From: G963662605 sp963662605
GTDB lineage: Bacteria; Bacteroidota; Ignavibacteria; Ignavibacteriales; Ignavibacteriaceae
NCBI GenBank assembly: GCA_963662605.1
Contig: OY759785.1
Coordinates: forward strand, 3,224,001-3,288,000
Direction: 5' to 3'
DNA: 64,000 nucleotides
The position numbers and the translations under genes are program-made. Shown here in pieces: positions 1 to 7,276 of this stretch. The notes beneath the pieces were generated by a model. The model was not told the origin of the DNA, did not search any database, and saw only the letters and a list, made by a program, of their open reading frames with translations. Positions within the stretch are counted from its first letter, which is position 1; each line of letters opens with the position of its first letter.

Positions 1-119
1 TGCGAACGGAATGACAAAAATGGTGCGCTGAATATTGAAACGGAGTTTCAGCCTCGTTAAGTTGACGCCTATGGCCTTCGGCGGGCAAGCCTTTGCGTGA
101 ATCATGGCAGGTTTAAAAT
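1..119. other. Left-edge intergenic sequence with a dispersed repeat
   Basis: No gene is supported here. Positions 57-76 carry a motif beginning TTAAGTTGAC, also found at 3781-3790 (TTAAGTTGACACC) and inverted near 3629-3637 (GTCAACTTA). It therefore looks like a dispersed genomic repeat rather than part of a gene. Confidence 0.4.
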
Positions 120-158
120 GAAAACGGGAAGCAAGTACCACCTCTGCTTCCCGTTTTC
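120..158 (-). terminator. Rho-independent terminator after the ROK kinase gene
   Basis: A perfect 14-bp stem (GAAAACGGGAAGCA at 120-133 pairing with 145-158) encloses an 11-nt loop. The A-rich left arm gives a U-rich tail when read on the minus strand. It lies 20 bp beyond the stop codon of the ROK gene and would end the permease-kinase transcript. Confidence 0.8.
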
Positions 159-178
159 GCACCATGTAATTTATTTTA

Positions 179-1168
179 TCATGAAATCAGAGCAAAAATC
201 TTTTTCTCTTCAAGTTCGCTCCAGATAAGCGCAGCGGCTCCAAGTACAGCCGTATTCGCGCCTTGTAATTCGGAAAGAACCAATTTGATTTTTCCTTTAA
301 AAATACTCAGTAAGTTTTCTTCCATGCTAATTCTCGTCGGTTCAAGAATCATATCTCCGGCTTTTGCGAGTCCGCCGAAAAGTATGATTGCTTCGGGACT
401 TGAGAACGCGACAGCGTCAGCCAATCCCATACCGAGAATTTCACCGGTAATCTCAAATGCCTCACGAGCAAGCACGTCGCCATTGACTGCTGCTTCGTGA
501 ATCATCTTTGCCGTCATGTCATGGAAACTAACATTCCGCAGCACACTGTTTTCCTGCCGCTCACAAAGAAGTTCAAATACGGTGCGTTTAATTCCTGTAG
601 CGGAAGCGTACGTTTCGAGACATCCGTTTCTGCCGCAGCCGCAGTCTCTTCCATCGCGGATAACAATGGTATGTCCAAGCTCACCGGCAAAGCCGTCGTG
701 CCCGTATACCATTTTACCGTTGATTACAACACCGCTGCCGAGCCCCGTGCCCAAAGTAATGACAATGAAGTCTCTCATTCCCTGAGCTGCTCCGAATTTC
801 ATTTCACCAATGGCCGCTGCGTTTGCATCATTGGTAATTACAACAGGAACATTATACTCGCGTGATAAAATTTCGACAACATTAGTCTGTCCCCATTTTA
901 AATTCGGCGGTTGTTCAACTTTTCCTGTGTAATAATTTGCATTCGGCGCACCGACTCCGATGCCGACAACCTCAATCGAACTATCAAGCGTGGCCCTGAG
1001 TTTATCTACTTCGGTAAACAACCGCGGAAAAAATACATCGGCGGATTCGTGTCCATGAGTGAGCATACACGAATCGGCGATGATTCTGCCTTCATCCGTC
1101 ACAAATCCGAATACCGTATTTGTCCCTCCGATATCAATACCAAGCACTACTTGTTGTTTTGAATCCAT
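179..1168 (-). CDS. ROK-family sugar kinase
   Basis: A cytoplasmic ROK-family protein of 329 residues, a normal length for glucokinase or N-acetylhexosamine kinase members. The N-terminal phosphate-binding motif GIDIGGTN lies at residues 10-17. The likely catalytic Asp is D114 in ITNDAN. The ROK zinc signature is seen at E163 and H166 in GELGH and in the CGCGRNGC cluster at 176-183. Family knowledge says it phosphorylates a hexose with ATP; the exact sugar cannot be read from sequence. Only 18 bp separate it from the upstream MFS permease gene, so the two probably form an import-and-phosphorylate operon. A transcriptional repressor role is unlikely because there is no N-terminal helix-turn-helix. 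Confidence 0.9.
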   Translation of the reverse strand: MDSKQQVVLGIDIGGTNTVFGFVTDEGRIIADSCMLTHGHESADVFFPRLFTEVDKLRATLDSSIEVVGIGVGAPNANYYTGKVEQPPNLKWGQTNVVEILSREYNVPVVITNDANAAAIGEMKFGAAQGMRDFIVITLGTGLGSGVVINGKMVYGHDGFAGELGHTIVIRDGRDCGCGRNGCLETYASATGIKRTVFELLCERQENSVLRNVSFHDMTAKMIHEAAVNGDVLAREAFEITGEILGMGLADAVAFSSPEAIILFGGLAKAGDMILEPTRISMEENLLSIFKGKIKLVLSELQGANTAVLGAAALIWSELEEKKIFALIS

Positions 1169-1186
1169 AAAAGATTATAGCCCGAG

Positions 1187-2488
1187 TTAGTTTTTAAAAT
1201 GAGGGACGTGTCCCTTTGCTCCATAATACGCGATAAACAGATAACATAGTACCGGAAGTATAAAAGCATGGTGAATGCCAATTTTGTCGGCGAGAACTCC
1301 CTGCAGCAAAGGAATAATTGCGCCGCCCACGATAGCCATACATAAAATTCCGGAACCTTCTCCGGTATGTTTCCCGAGGCCGTCAATGGCCAGCGTAAAG
1401 ATAGTCGGGAACATAATGGAATTAAATAAACCGATTACCAGGATTGACCACATGGCTACAGCTCCTGAGGTCAGCATAGTAAGAATAACCAAGGCAACAG
1501 CCATGAATGCATTAAACGCAAGCACTGTTCCCGGCTTAACTTTTCTTTGAATAGCAGAACCGATGAAACGCCCGATCATTGCTCCGCCCCAGTAGAACGA
1601 AACAAATTTTCCGGCATCAGCTTCACTTAAACCGGCAATCTCTTTTTGCCCTAAATAGTTTACCAGAAAACTTCCGATTGATACTTCGGCACCCACATAA
1701 ACAAAAATACCGATGGCACCGAATACGAGATGACGGTAACCCCAGGCACTATGGTGCTTGTCATCAAAACCGGCTGAACCGGATGATGATCCGGCATCCG
1801 ACGCCTCGATTTTTGGCAGCTTGATAAACGCAAAGATTGCGGCAATTACAAACAATACAAATGCAAGCAGCAGATAGGGCGATTGAACAGCAGCCGCTTC
1901 TGCAAGGCGGTATGACTCGATTTCCTGCGGCGCCATAGCTTTTAATTGATCTGCTGTTTTTACCACAACAGATAAAATCATTAATGCACCGAAGTAGGGT
2001 GCAATTGTTGTTCCGAGTGAATTGAATGCCTGCGTGAGGTTTAATCTGCTTGATGCGGTTTCCGGTTTGCCGAGAATCGCAACATAGGGGTTGGCGGCTA
2101 CCTGCAGCAACGTAATACCGGAGGCCATAACAAACAAAGCGACTAAGAACATCGGATATGACCGCAGAGCAGCAGCAGGATAAAACAAAATCGTACCGAC
2201 GGCAGCCGTGAGCAGTCCGACGACAATACCTTTCTGGTAGCCGAGGGCTTCAACAATTTTACCTGAGGGGAACGATACGATAAAATATGCACCGAAGAAA
2301 CAGAACTGGATCAACATTGCCTGCGTGTAGTTCAGTTCGAATACGGCTTTTAAGTGCGGAATGAGAATATCATTTAAGCAAGTGAGAAAGCCCCACATAA
2401 AAAATAGTGAGGTGAGAATAACAAGCGAACTCAGGTAGCTTTTACCTGTGTTATTGGACCCTTGAGCCGTACTTGCAGGGGCGATCAT
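1187..2488 (-). CDS. FucP/GluP-type MFS sugar permease
   Basis: An inner-membrane major facilitator of about 433 residues with roughly 12 hydrophobic segments. Stretches FFMWGFLTCLNDILIPHLK near the N-terminus and ANPYVAILG in the fifth segment are characteristic of the FucP/GluP (fucose, glucose/galactose) proton symporters. Two in-frame ATGs exist at 2494 and 2488. The GGAG ribosome site lies 8 nt before the second but only 2 nt before the first, so 2488 is preferred. It heads a two-gene unit with the ROK kinase. The upstream region holds five copies of an ACTTAAA heptamer and a half-site resembling the one before the GH105 gene, suggesting shared control with pectin use. The substrate is inferred only to class (hexose or related sugar). 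Confidence 0.88.
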   Translation of the reverse strand: MIAPASTAQGSNNTGKSYLSSLVILTSLFFMWGFLTCLNDILIPHLKAVFELNYTQAMLIQFCFFGAYFIVSFPSGKIVEALGYQKGIVVGLLTAAVGTILFYPAAALRSYPMFLVALFVMASGITLLQVAANPYVAILGKPETASSRLNLTQAFNSLGTTIAPYFGALMILSVVVKTADQLKAMAPQEIESYRLAEAAAVQSPYLLLAFVLFVIAAIFAFIKLPKIEASDAGSSSGSAGFDDKHHSAWGYRHLVFGAIGIFVYVGAEVSIGSFLVNYLGQKEIAGLSEADAGKFVSFYWGGAMIGRFIGSAIQRKVKPGTVLAFNAFMAVALVILTMLTSGAVAMWSILVIGLFNSIMFPTIFTLAIDGLGKHTGEGSGILCMAIVGGAIIPLLQGVLADKIGIHHAFILPVLCYLFIAYYGAKGHVPHFKN

Positions 2489-2531
2489 TATCATTACTCC
2501 GTAACTTTAGAATCTTTTTCGAGCCACGATT

Positions 2532-2657
2532 TTTAAGTCTCAACGTATGACTTTAACTTAAAAAAGTGGAAATTTCACTAAAGTAAAATAATAATGATTC
2601 CGGAAAAAAAATAGTTTTTTTAAGTAAATCTCACTTAAATCTACTTAAACGATTACG
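2532..2657 (-). promoter_or_regulatory. Clustered ACTTAAA/TTTAAGT boxes and CG-centred half-site upstream of the permease
   Basis: Five exact copies of one heptamer occur in 118 bp. ACTTAAA lies at 2556-2562, 2633-2639 and 2643-2649; its complement TTTAAGT lies at 2532-2538 and 2619-2625. The last copy is part of TACTTAAACGATTACG (2642-2657), whose first ten bases also occur in the palindrome 25 bp before the GH105 gene. The motif ATGACTTTA at 2547-2555 is shared with the sites at 60036 and 62593. A regulator-binding region is inferred; the regulator is not shown. Confidence 0.45.
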
Positions 2658-2659
2658 CC

Positions 2660-3400
2660 TTAAAACTTCAGATTCTCGGCTGTTTTATTGTATAACCACT
2701 TGATTTCCACGAATCCGGTGCCTTGACCGGTCAATAAAACTTTCGAGTAGTGGTGGTCGCTGCCGTACACATAAAAGACGGCCGAGCCGTATAGCGGAAA
2801 TGATGCGACCCAGTTCGAGTCGGCGGCACTATACACTGTTGCATCATGCCCATTGAAGAGCTGCGTTTCGAGCGAGGGATACAAATATGTAGTGCGCGTA
2901 AGAAGAGAATTTTTTTGAGAAGCGAATATATAATTGATTGCGGTATCGGCTTCCGAAGAGTAATACAAATCAATATTTGAAGCATTTCCCGAATTAAGCG
3001 CATATTGATTTCCTGAAGCAAGATCAACACCGTTTGCCTGCGTACCGGGAAATACATACAGAGTTACCGGCCCGAGAAGTTTGCACACGGAGGAAGATAA
3101 CGTATGGCTGACCGTGTCCGTCGTGCCGGATTTAACGGTGTCAACGAAAGATAAATCATCATAATCCTCAAATTTCAGAGTGATGGTATGAACCCCGACA
3201 GTCAGACTATCCATTGTGTGCGGAGTTACATCGCCGGAGTTGACACCGTCAACCCAGATTTGAGCTCCCACGGGGGTGGATTTGATGAACGAGCCCTGCA
3301 AAGTCGTTGTACTTTCGGTTACCGAAGAACTTTCTTTACATCCTGTTAAAATTATTGATATGGCAAAAACAGATAAAAATAATGTGGTCAGCTTTTTCAA
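2660..3400 (-). CDS. PEGA-domain lipoprotein
   Basis: A predicted lipoprotein of 246 residues. The signal peptide ends in the lipobox LTGC with the acylated Cys at about residue 21. A PEGA-type beta domain follows at about residues 33-93, with text such as STPVGAQIWVDGVNSGDVTPHT and VGVHTITLKFEDY. The remaining C-terminal half is a beta-rich stretch without a recognised family. PEGA domains are known as surface-layer or envelope-associated modules, and no enzymatic function is indicated. It stands alone on its strand, with the permease promoter region immediately after its stop. The extracytoplasmic location is well supported; the role is unknown. Confidence 0.8.
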   Translation of the reverse strand: MKKLTTLFLSVFAISIILTGCKESSSVTESTTTLQGSFIKSTPVGAQIWVDGVNSGDVTPHTMDSLTVGVHTITLKFEDYDDLSFVDTVKSGTTDTVSHTLSSSVCKLLGPVTLYVFPGTQANGVDLASGNQYALNSGNASNIDLYYSSEADTAINYIFASQKNSLLTRTTYLYPSLETQLFNGHDATVYSAADSNWVASFPLYGSAVFYVYGSDHHYSKVLLTGQGTGFVEIKWLYNKTAENLKF

Positions 3401-3856
3401 AATAATTCTCTCGTCAGTTTTATCAGCAAAAGTTGTTGCATGACAGCAACATAAAATTTTAGACGTTTAATTTACTGCATTCTTGCTTAAAAAGCAGTAT
3501 AAAAAGATGGGACAAAAATACTTCCAGAACAAAAAGAACTCATGCCTCGCAAGCTCGTAACCGCCCTCGCCTCCTGAGCATAAGTAAATTACTTATTATC
3601 AGGCTCTCCCCTCTCTTGGGCAATGCTGTCAACTTAGTAAGCGAAATCAAAAAAGCCCTCACCCTCAGTCCCTCTCCCAAAGGAGAGGGAAGTAAAGCAG
3701 AAAGAAAAAGCAATGTTTCTATTCCCTTCTCCCTCGGGGAGAAGGGTTAGGGTTGAGGGCGTTTTCACCGTACTTCATCCTTAAGTTGACACCATTGCTC
3801 TCTTGGAAAGAGAGGGGACGGGGGTGAGTTCACTTTTTCTAAATTGAATAAAAAGC
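3401..3856. repeat. Gene-free spacer with nested inverted repeats
   Basis: No coding region is supported. Outer arms near 3620-3637 and 3781-3799 share an inverted CAATGSTGTCAACTTA-type sequence with one mismatch. Inside them, 3655-3760 carries two GC-rich hairpins (CCCTCTCCcaaaGGAGAGGG and CCCTTCTCCctcgGGGAGAAGGG) between CCCTCACCCTCA-type arms. The same unit recurs inverted at 15115-15212, so this is a REP/BIME-like repeat cassette. Confidence 0.65.
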
Positions 3857-4837
3857 TTACTTGTTATCCATTTCAAGAACAGCTGAAAATACTAACGGCG
3901 CAACAATCGTAGCATCGCTCTCGATGACGTGCATCGGTGTTACTTTTGTCAGCTTATCCCAGGTAATTTTTTCATTCGGAGTTGCACCGGAATATGAACC
4001 GTATGAAGTGACACTGTCGGAGATCTGGCAGAAATAACCCCATGGACGGACATCTTCTTTCAAATCATATTTAATTGAAGGTACAACGCAAATCGGGAAA
4101 TCGCCTGCAAGGCCGCCGCCGATCTGGAAGAACCCTAATCCCGGGCCGTCTTTTGAAAGTTCCTGATAATCATCATAGAGTTTCATCATGTATTGAATAC
4201 CGCCCTTGATAACACGCGGATCAACTTCACCGGCTTTGCAATATCCGGCAAAAATATTTCCAAGTGTCGAGTCTTCCCATCCGCCGACAACCATCGGAAG
4301 ATTTTTCTTCGCGGCTTCAAGCAGCCAGCATTCATTCGGGTCGCCTTCGTAGTTCTGTGAGAAATCTGGACTGAGTAAAATTTTGTAGAAGTATTCATGC
4401 GGGAAATAGCTCTCGCCTTTTTCCTGAGCTTTTTTCCACTCGGCAAGAATGAGCGGTTCCATTTTACGGAATGCTTCTTCTTCGGGAATGCTCATATCCG
4501 TAACGCGACGGTGTCCGGCATCTAAAATTTCCTGATCATCTTCTTTTCTGAAATAACGATAGTCAGGAAATTGTTTGTAATGGGTGTCGGCGACCAGACG
4601 GAAAACGGACTCTTCCAGATTTGCGCCCGTACATGAAATAATATGGATCTTGCCGTTCTTAATCATCGGTGCTAAGCTTACACCCAACCGGGCGCTGCTC
4701 ATGGCTCCAGCCATAGCAAGCATCATTTTACCGCCCTCGGCAATGTGTTTGCGGTAATCTACTACGGCGCGTTTTAACGAACCGGAGTTAAAGTGGTGAT
4801 AATTTTTTTCTATGAAATCAAATATTATCTGACTCAT
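3857..4837 (-). CDS. Deoxyhypusine-synthase-family enzyme (bacterial type)
   Basis: A cytoplasmic NAD-dependent spermidine-cleaving family protein of 326 residues. The Rossmann-like core shows GAMSSARLG near residues 44-52 and the SCTGANLEE segment near 68-76. The catalytic-Lys region near 288-300 reads NEKITWDK, where K295 aligns with the lysine that carries the aminobutyl intermediate in eukaryotic deoxyhypusine synthase. Bacteria lack eIF5A, so bacterial members are thought to transfer the aminobutyl group to a polyamine (homospermidine-type products) or an unknown acceptor. No polyamine genes are nearby, so the acceptor cannot be inferred from context. The gene is monocistronic. Family assignment is firm, the reaction is not. 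Confidence 0.85.
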   Translation of the reverse strand: MSQIIFDFIEKNYHHFNSGSLKRAVVDYRKHIAEGGKMMLAMAGAMSSARLGVSLAPMIKNGKIHIISCTGANLEESVFRLVADTHYKQFPDYRYFRKEDDQEILDAGHRRVTDMSIPEEEAFRKMEPLILAEWKKAQEKGESYFPHEYFYKILLSPDFSQNYEGDPNECWLLEAAKKNLPMVVGGWEDSTLGNIFAGYCKAGEVDPRVIKGGIQYMMKLYDDYQELSKDGPGLGFFQIGGGLAGDFPICVVPSIKYDLKEDVRPWGYFCQISDSVTSYGSYSGATPNEKITWDKLTKVTPMHVIESDATIVAPLVFSAVLEMDNK

Positions 4838-4932
4838 TATTGACCTCTTCCTATTTCCTGCGAATCAAATTCTTGTTTATGGTTAATGTACTTTTTTTGT
4901 GCCTCAAAAATACGAGAAAATCAGGCAATAAA

Positions 4933-4963
4933 AAACCGTCCCGATACTTTATCAGGACGGTTT
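4933..4963 (-). terminator. Terminator downstream of the DUF6600-type gene
   Basis: The stem AAACCGTCC (4933-4941) pairs with GGACGGTTT (4955-4963), with an inner GAT/ATC extension and an A-rich left flank that gives U residues on the minus strand. It lies about 40 bp past the stop of the gene at 5004-6224. Confidence 0.75.
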
Positions 4964-5003
4964 CCCAGTGTTCACAATTGCAGTTTAACCCATCACGCGA
5001 AAA

Positions 5004-6224
5004 TCATCTTGTGCGGCTTCGAGATTCGCGATTCGTGTCTCCACTGCGCTGTTGTGACTCTCCTTTATCATTGGTGTTAGAACGCTGAACATCACGGTTT
5101 GATCTTTCCGAGTTCTGACGTGTCTGGTTCTGACGGACTTCCGAACTTTTACTTCTGCCGGTGTTGCTGTTACTGCGGTTCGGAGTTACCGTAGAGTTAT
5201 TATTTTTATTCGTGTTAGGAGTTACAGTCGTGCTGTTCGTTCCCTGACGTTGTCCGTTATTCTGATTGTTTCTCTGTATCGTCGTATTGTTTGAATTCTG
5301 ACGCTCACCGCTGCTCTGATTATTTTTCTGAATAGTTCCGTTATTTCTGTCGGTCTGCGGTGTTGCCGTACTGTTTCTTACACGCTCGCCTATTTGAACT
5401 CTGTCCGCTTTGATTGAGCTTGACCTGTCGGCGCGGTTTATAGACAATGTATTTACATCAACTCTGGTTGTGTTTTCTCTTGGAATAGCGACATCAATTC
5501 TTCTTTCGTTACCGCGAACCTGACTTCTGTCCATACCCTCGGTCTCACGGAAATTAATTCTGTTTTCAGTCACGCGCGTTTTGCTTCTTGTTTCAAACAT
5601 GTTTCTCGGCATATTTCTATTGATGACTCTTCCGTTTTCATATCCGTAATTGTGTTCTGAATGCATGCGGTCAAAGAATCTTGCTTTTTCACGTGCCGGT
5701 ACAAAGTACCTTCCTATCTGCGGACTGCAGAAGTTACCGTATTTTACAAAGTGCCAGCGGGAATATCCGAATGAAAAACCTTCGCTGAATGAAATTCCTA
5801 CGTTGATTGAGAAATTTGCGTATGGCGGAAGCGGTGTCCATCCGATATAGTTATCATCATAGCGCCAGTCAACCCATGCCGGACCCCATTCGTAATCAGG
5901 TACCCACATCCAGCCGTAATAATCGTCATAATACCATCTGCCGTAGTGATAAACTACGTCGCCGAAAGCTTCGTTGGAGTTCCAGTACCACCCGCAATCT
6001 GTCCATATCCAGCTTCCGTAGGTGTATGGAGACCATCGTGATGCAACACGCGGACGCCAGACAACTAAGCCGTCATTCATTTGCATCCAGCTTCCATACG
6101 AGTTCAAATGGTTGTAGAAAACGCCGAACGATCCGCGGCCATGATACGCTGCCGGTTCAGATGCGAATGCGGTAGCGGTTAATGCGAAGAGTATCGCGAT
6201 GAAGAAAATTTTGCCTGATTTCAT
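5004..6224 (-). CDS. Secreted DUF6600-type YGxW-repeat protein with Asn/Arg/Ser-rich tail
   Basis: An exported protein of 406 residues with signal peptide at about 1-21 (cleavage near AFA-SEP). Residues 28-140 are rich in aromatic residues and repeat a Y-G-x-W unit: YGSWMQM, YGSWIWTD, YGRWYYDD, then YEWGPAWVDW and IGWTPLPP. That pattern fits DUF6600 proteins, which are of unknown function. From about residue 230 to the end the sequence is low complexity, dominated by N, R, S, Q and T (for example NNGTIQKNNQSSGERQ), and strongly basic. The tail may bind nucleic acid or cell-wall polymers, but that is a guess. It is monocistronic with its own terminator. Confidence 0.75.
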   Translation of the reverse strand: MKSGKIFFIAILFALTATAFASEPAAYHGRGSFGVFYNHLNSYGSWMQMNDGLVVWRPRVASRWSPYTYGSWIWTDCGWYWNSNEAFGDVVYHYGRWYYDDYYGWMWVPDYEWGPAWVDWRYDDNYIGWTPLPPYANFSINVGISFSEGFSFGYSRWHFVKYGNFCSPQIGRYFVPAREKARFFDRMHSEHNYGYENGRVINRNMPRNMFETRSKTRVTENRINFRETEGMDRSQVRGNERRIDVAIPRENTTRVDVNTLSINRADRSSSIKADRVQIGERVRNSTATPQTDRNNGTIQKNNQSSGERQNSNNTTIQRNNQNNGQRQGTNSTTVTPNTNKNNNSTVTPNRSNSNTGRSKSSEVRQNQTRQNSERSNRDVQRSNTNDKGESQQRSGDTNRESRSRTR

Positions 6225-6395
6225 ATAACACCTACTTTCATTGAATTATTCACAAATAGATAAACAACTAACGTGCCAATACCAAAATTGCGTATTATTC
6301 GATTTTTAGCGGAATTTCCAAATATTTATTTGCACAGTATTGTAGACAGGCGTATGAAAAAGAGGACAACGTGAAGTTGTTCGCCTCATTCTTCC

Positions 6396-6421
6396 TAGCC
6401 CATGACTTAAGTCATGGGCTA
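6396..6421. repeat. Perfect 26-bp palindrome (REP-like)
   Basis: The sequence from 6396 to 6421 equals its own reverse complement, with the central core ATGACTTAAGTCAT. A close relative with a changed centre is at 30541-30560. It sits 12 bp beyond the methyltransferase stop and may double as its terminator. Confidence 0.7.
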
Positions 6422-6433
6422 AGTATGGGAACC

Positions 6434-7180
6434 TCAATTCTTCTTCAACACCAAACAAATGTCGTTCGATTGGTCGGGTTTATATTCCTGCATTTGCAGG
6501 CCGCCGAACACGCGGACGGATTTGAATCCTGCCGCTTCGGCGCGTTTCACTATGTCGTCGTGAGTGTGTGGATATAATTTTGTGGTTATCAATTCCCGTT
6601 CGGATGGCGTGGTGCCGTTGAACCGGAGAATATTGAAATCAATGTGTCCTGTGTGAAAATCATAAAAGCGGATATACTGGCGTTCGCCATGTTTTGTAAT
6701 CGCAAGAATGCGTTCTTTGGTATTCAGGATTTTGTCGAAATTTAATAATTGAACAACCGCGGTGCCTCCACGTACAAGCAACGAATAAATTTTTCTAAGG
6801 ACTGCACCTGCGCTTTCTTTTTCCATGAGCGCGAGTGTGTTTCCGGTTGATATAACAAAATCAAATGAGTTGTGGAATGAAGCATTGATGTGTTTCATAT
6901 CCGACTGCACAATCTTTAATTGTACGCCGTTCTCTTCCCCGTTGCGCTTTGCCTGTTCAAGCATATTCTCCGAAAGATCGAAACACGTCACCACATGTCC
7001 CGCAAGCGCGGCGGTGATTGCATCCAATCCCGAACCGCATCCAAGGTCGGCGACTTTCTTTTTCCCCGCGGGCAAAATATCCGCCAGCTGCGATCGCCGC
7101 CTTGAGAGGGCAACGTCCAACTGAATCATCTCATCATAAAATTCCGCCGCCTGATTAAAAAACTCACTTGTTGTTAGCAT
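6434..7180 (-). CDS. Class I SAM-dependent methyltransferase
   Basis: A cytoplasmic methyltransferase of 248 residues. Motif I, VADLGCGSG, is at residues 43-51; the acidic residue that binds the ribose hydroxyls is D68 in CFDLSENML; a motif II-like DFVISTGNTLALM segment follows near 109-121. The layout matches small-molecule or ubiquinone/menaquinone-type methyltransferases, but the substrate is not evident. It is divergent from alaS, with about 96 bp between the two starts, and has no operon partner. Confidence 0.82.
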   Translation of the reverse strand: MLTTSEFFNQAAEFYDEMIQLDVALSRRRSQLADILPAGKKKVADLGCGSGLDAITAALAGHVVTCFDLSENMLEQAKRNGEENGVQLKIVQSDMKHINASFHNSFDFVISTGNTLALMEKESAGAVLRKIYSLLVRGGTAVVQLLNFDKILNTKERILAITKHGERQYIRFYDFHTGHIDFNILRFNGTTPSERELITTKLYPHTHDDIVKRAEAAGFKSVRVFGGLQMQEYKPDQSNDICLVLKKN

Positions 7181-7276
7181 ACGATAACCTCACCTTGCTA
7201 TTCCTGTCGGTAAACTTACGGAAAATTGCTAAATTGTAGATTAAATTTCAAATAATTTGTAAATGACCGGATAGCC

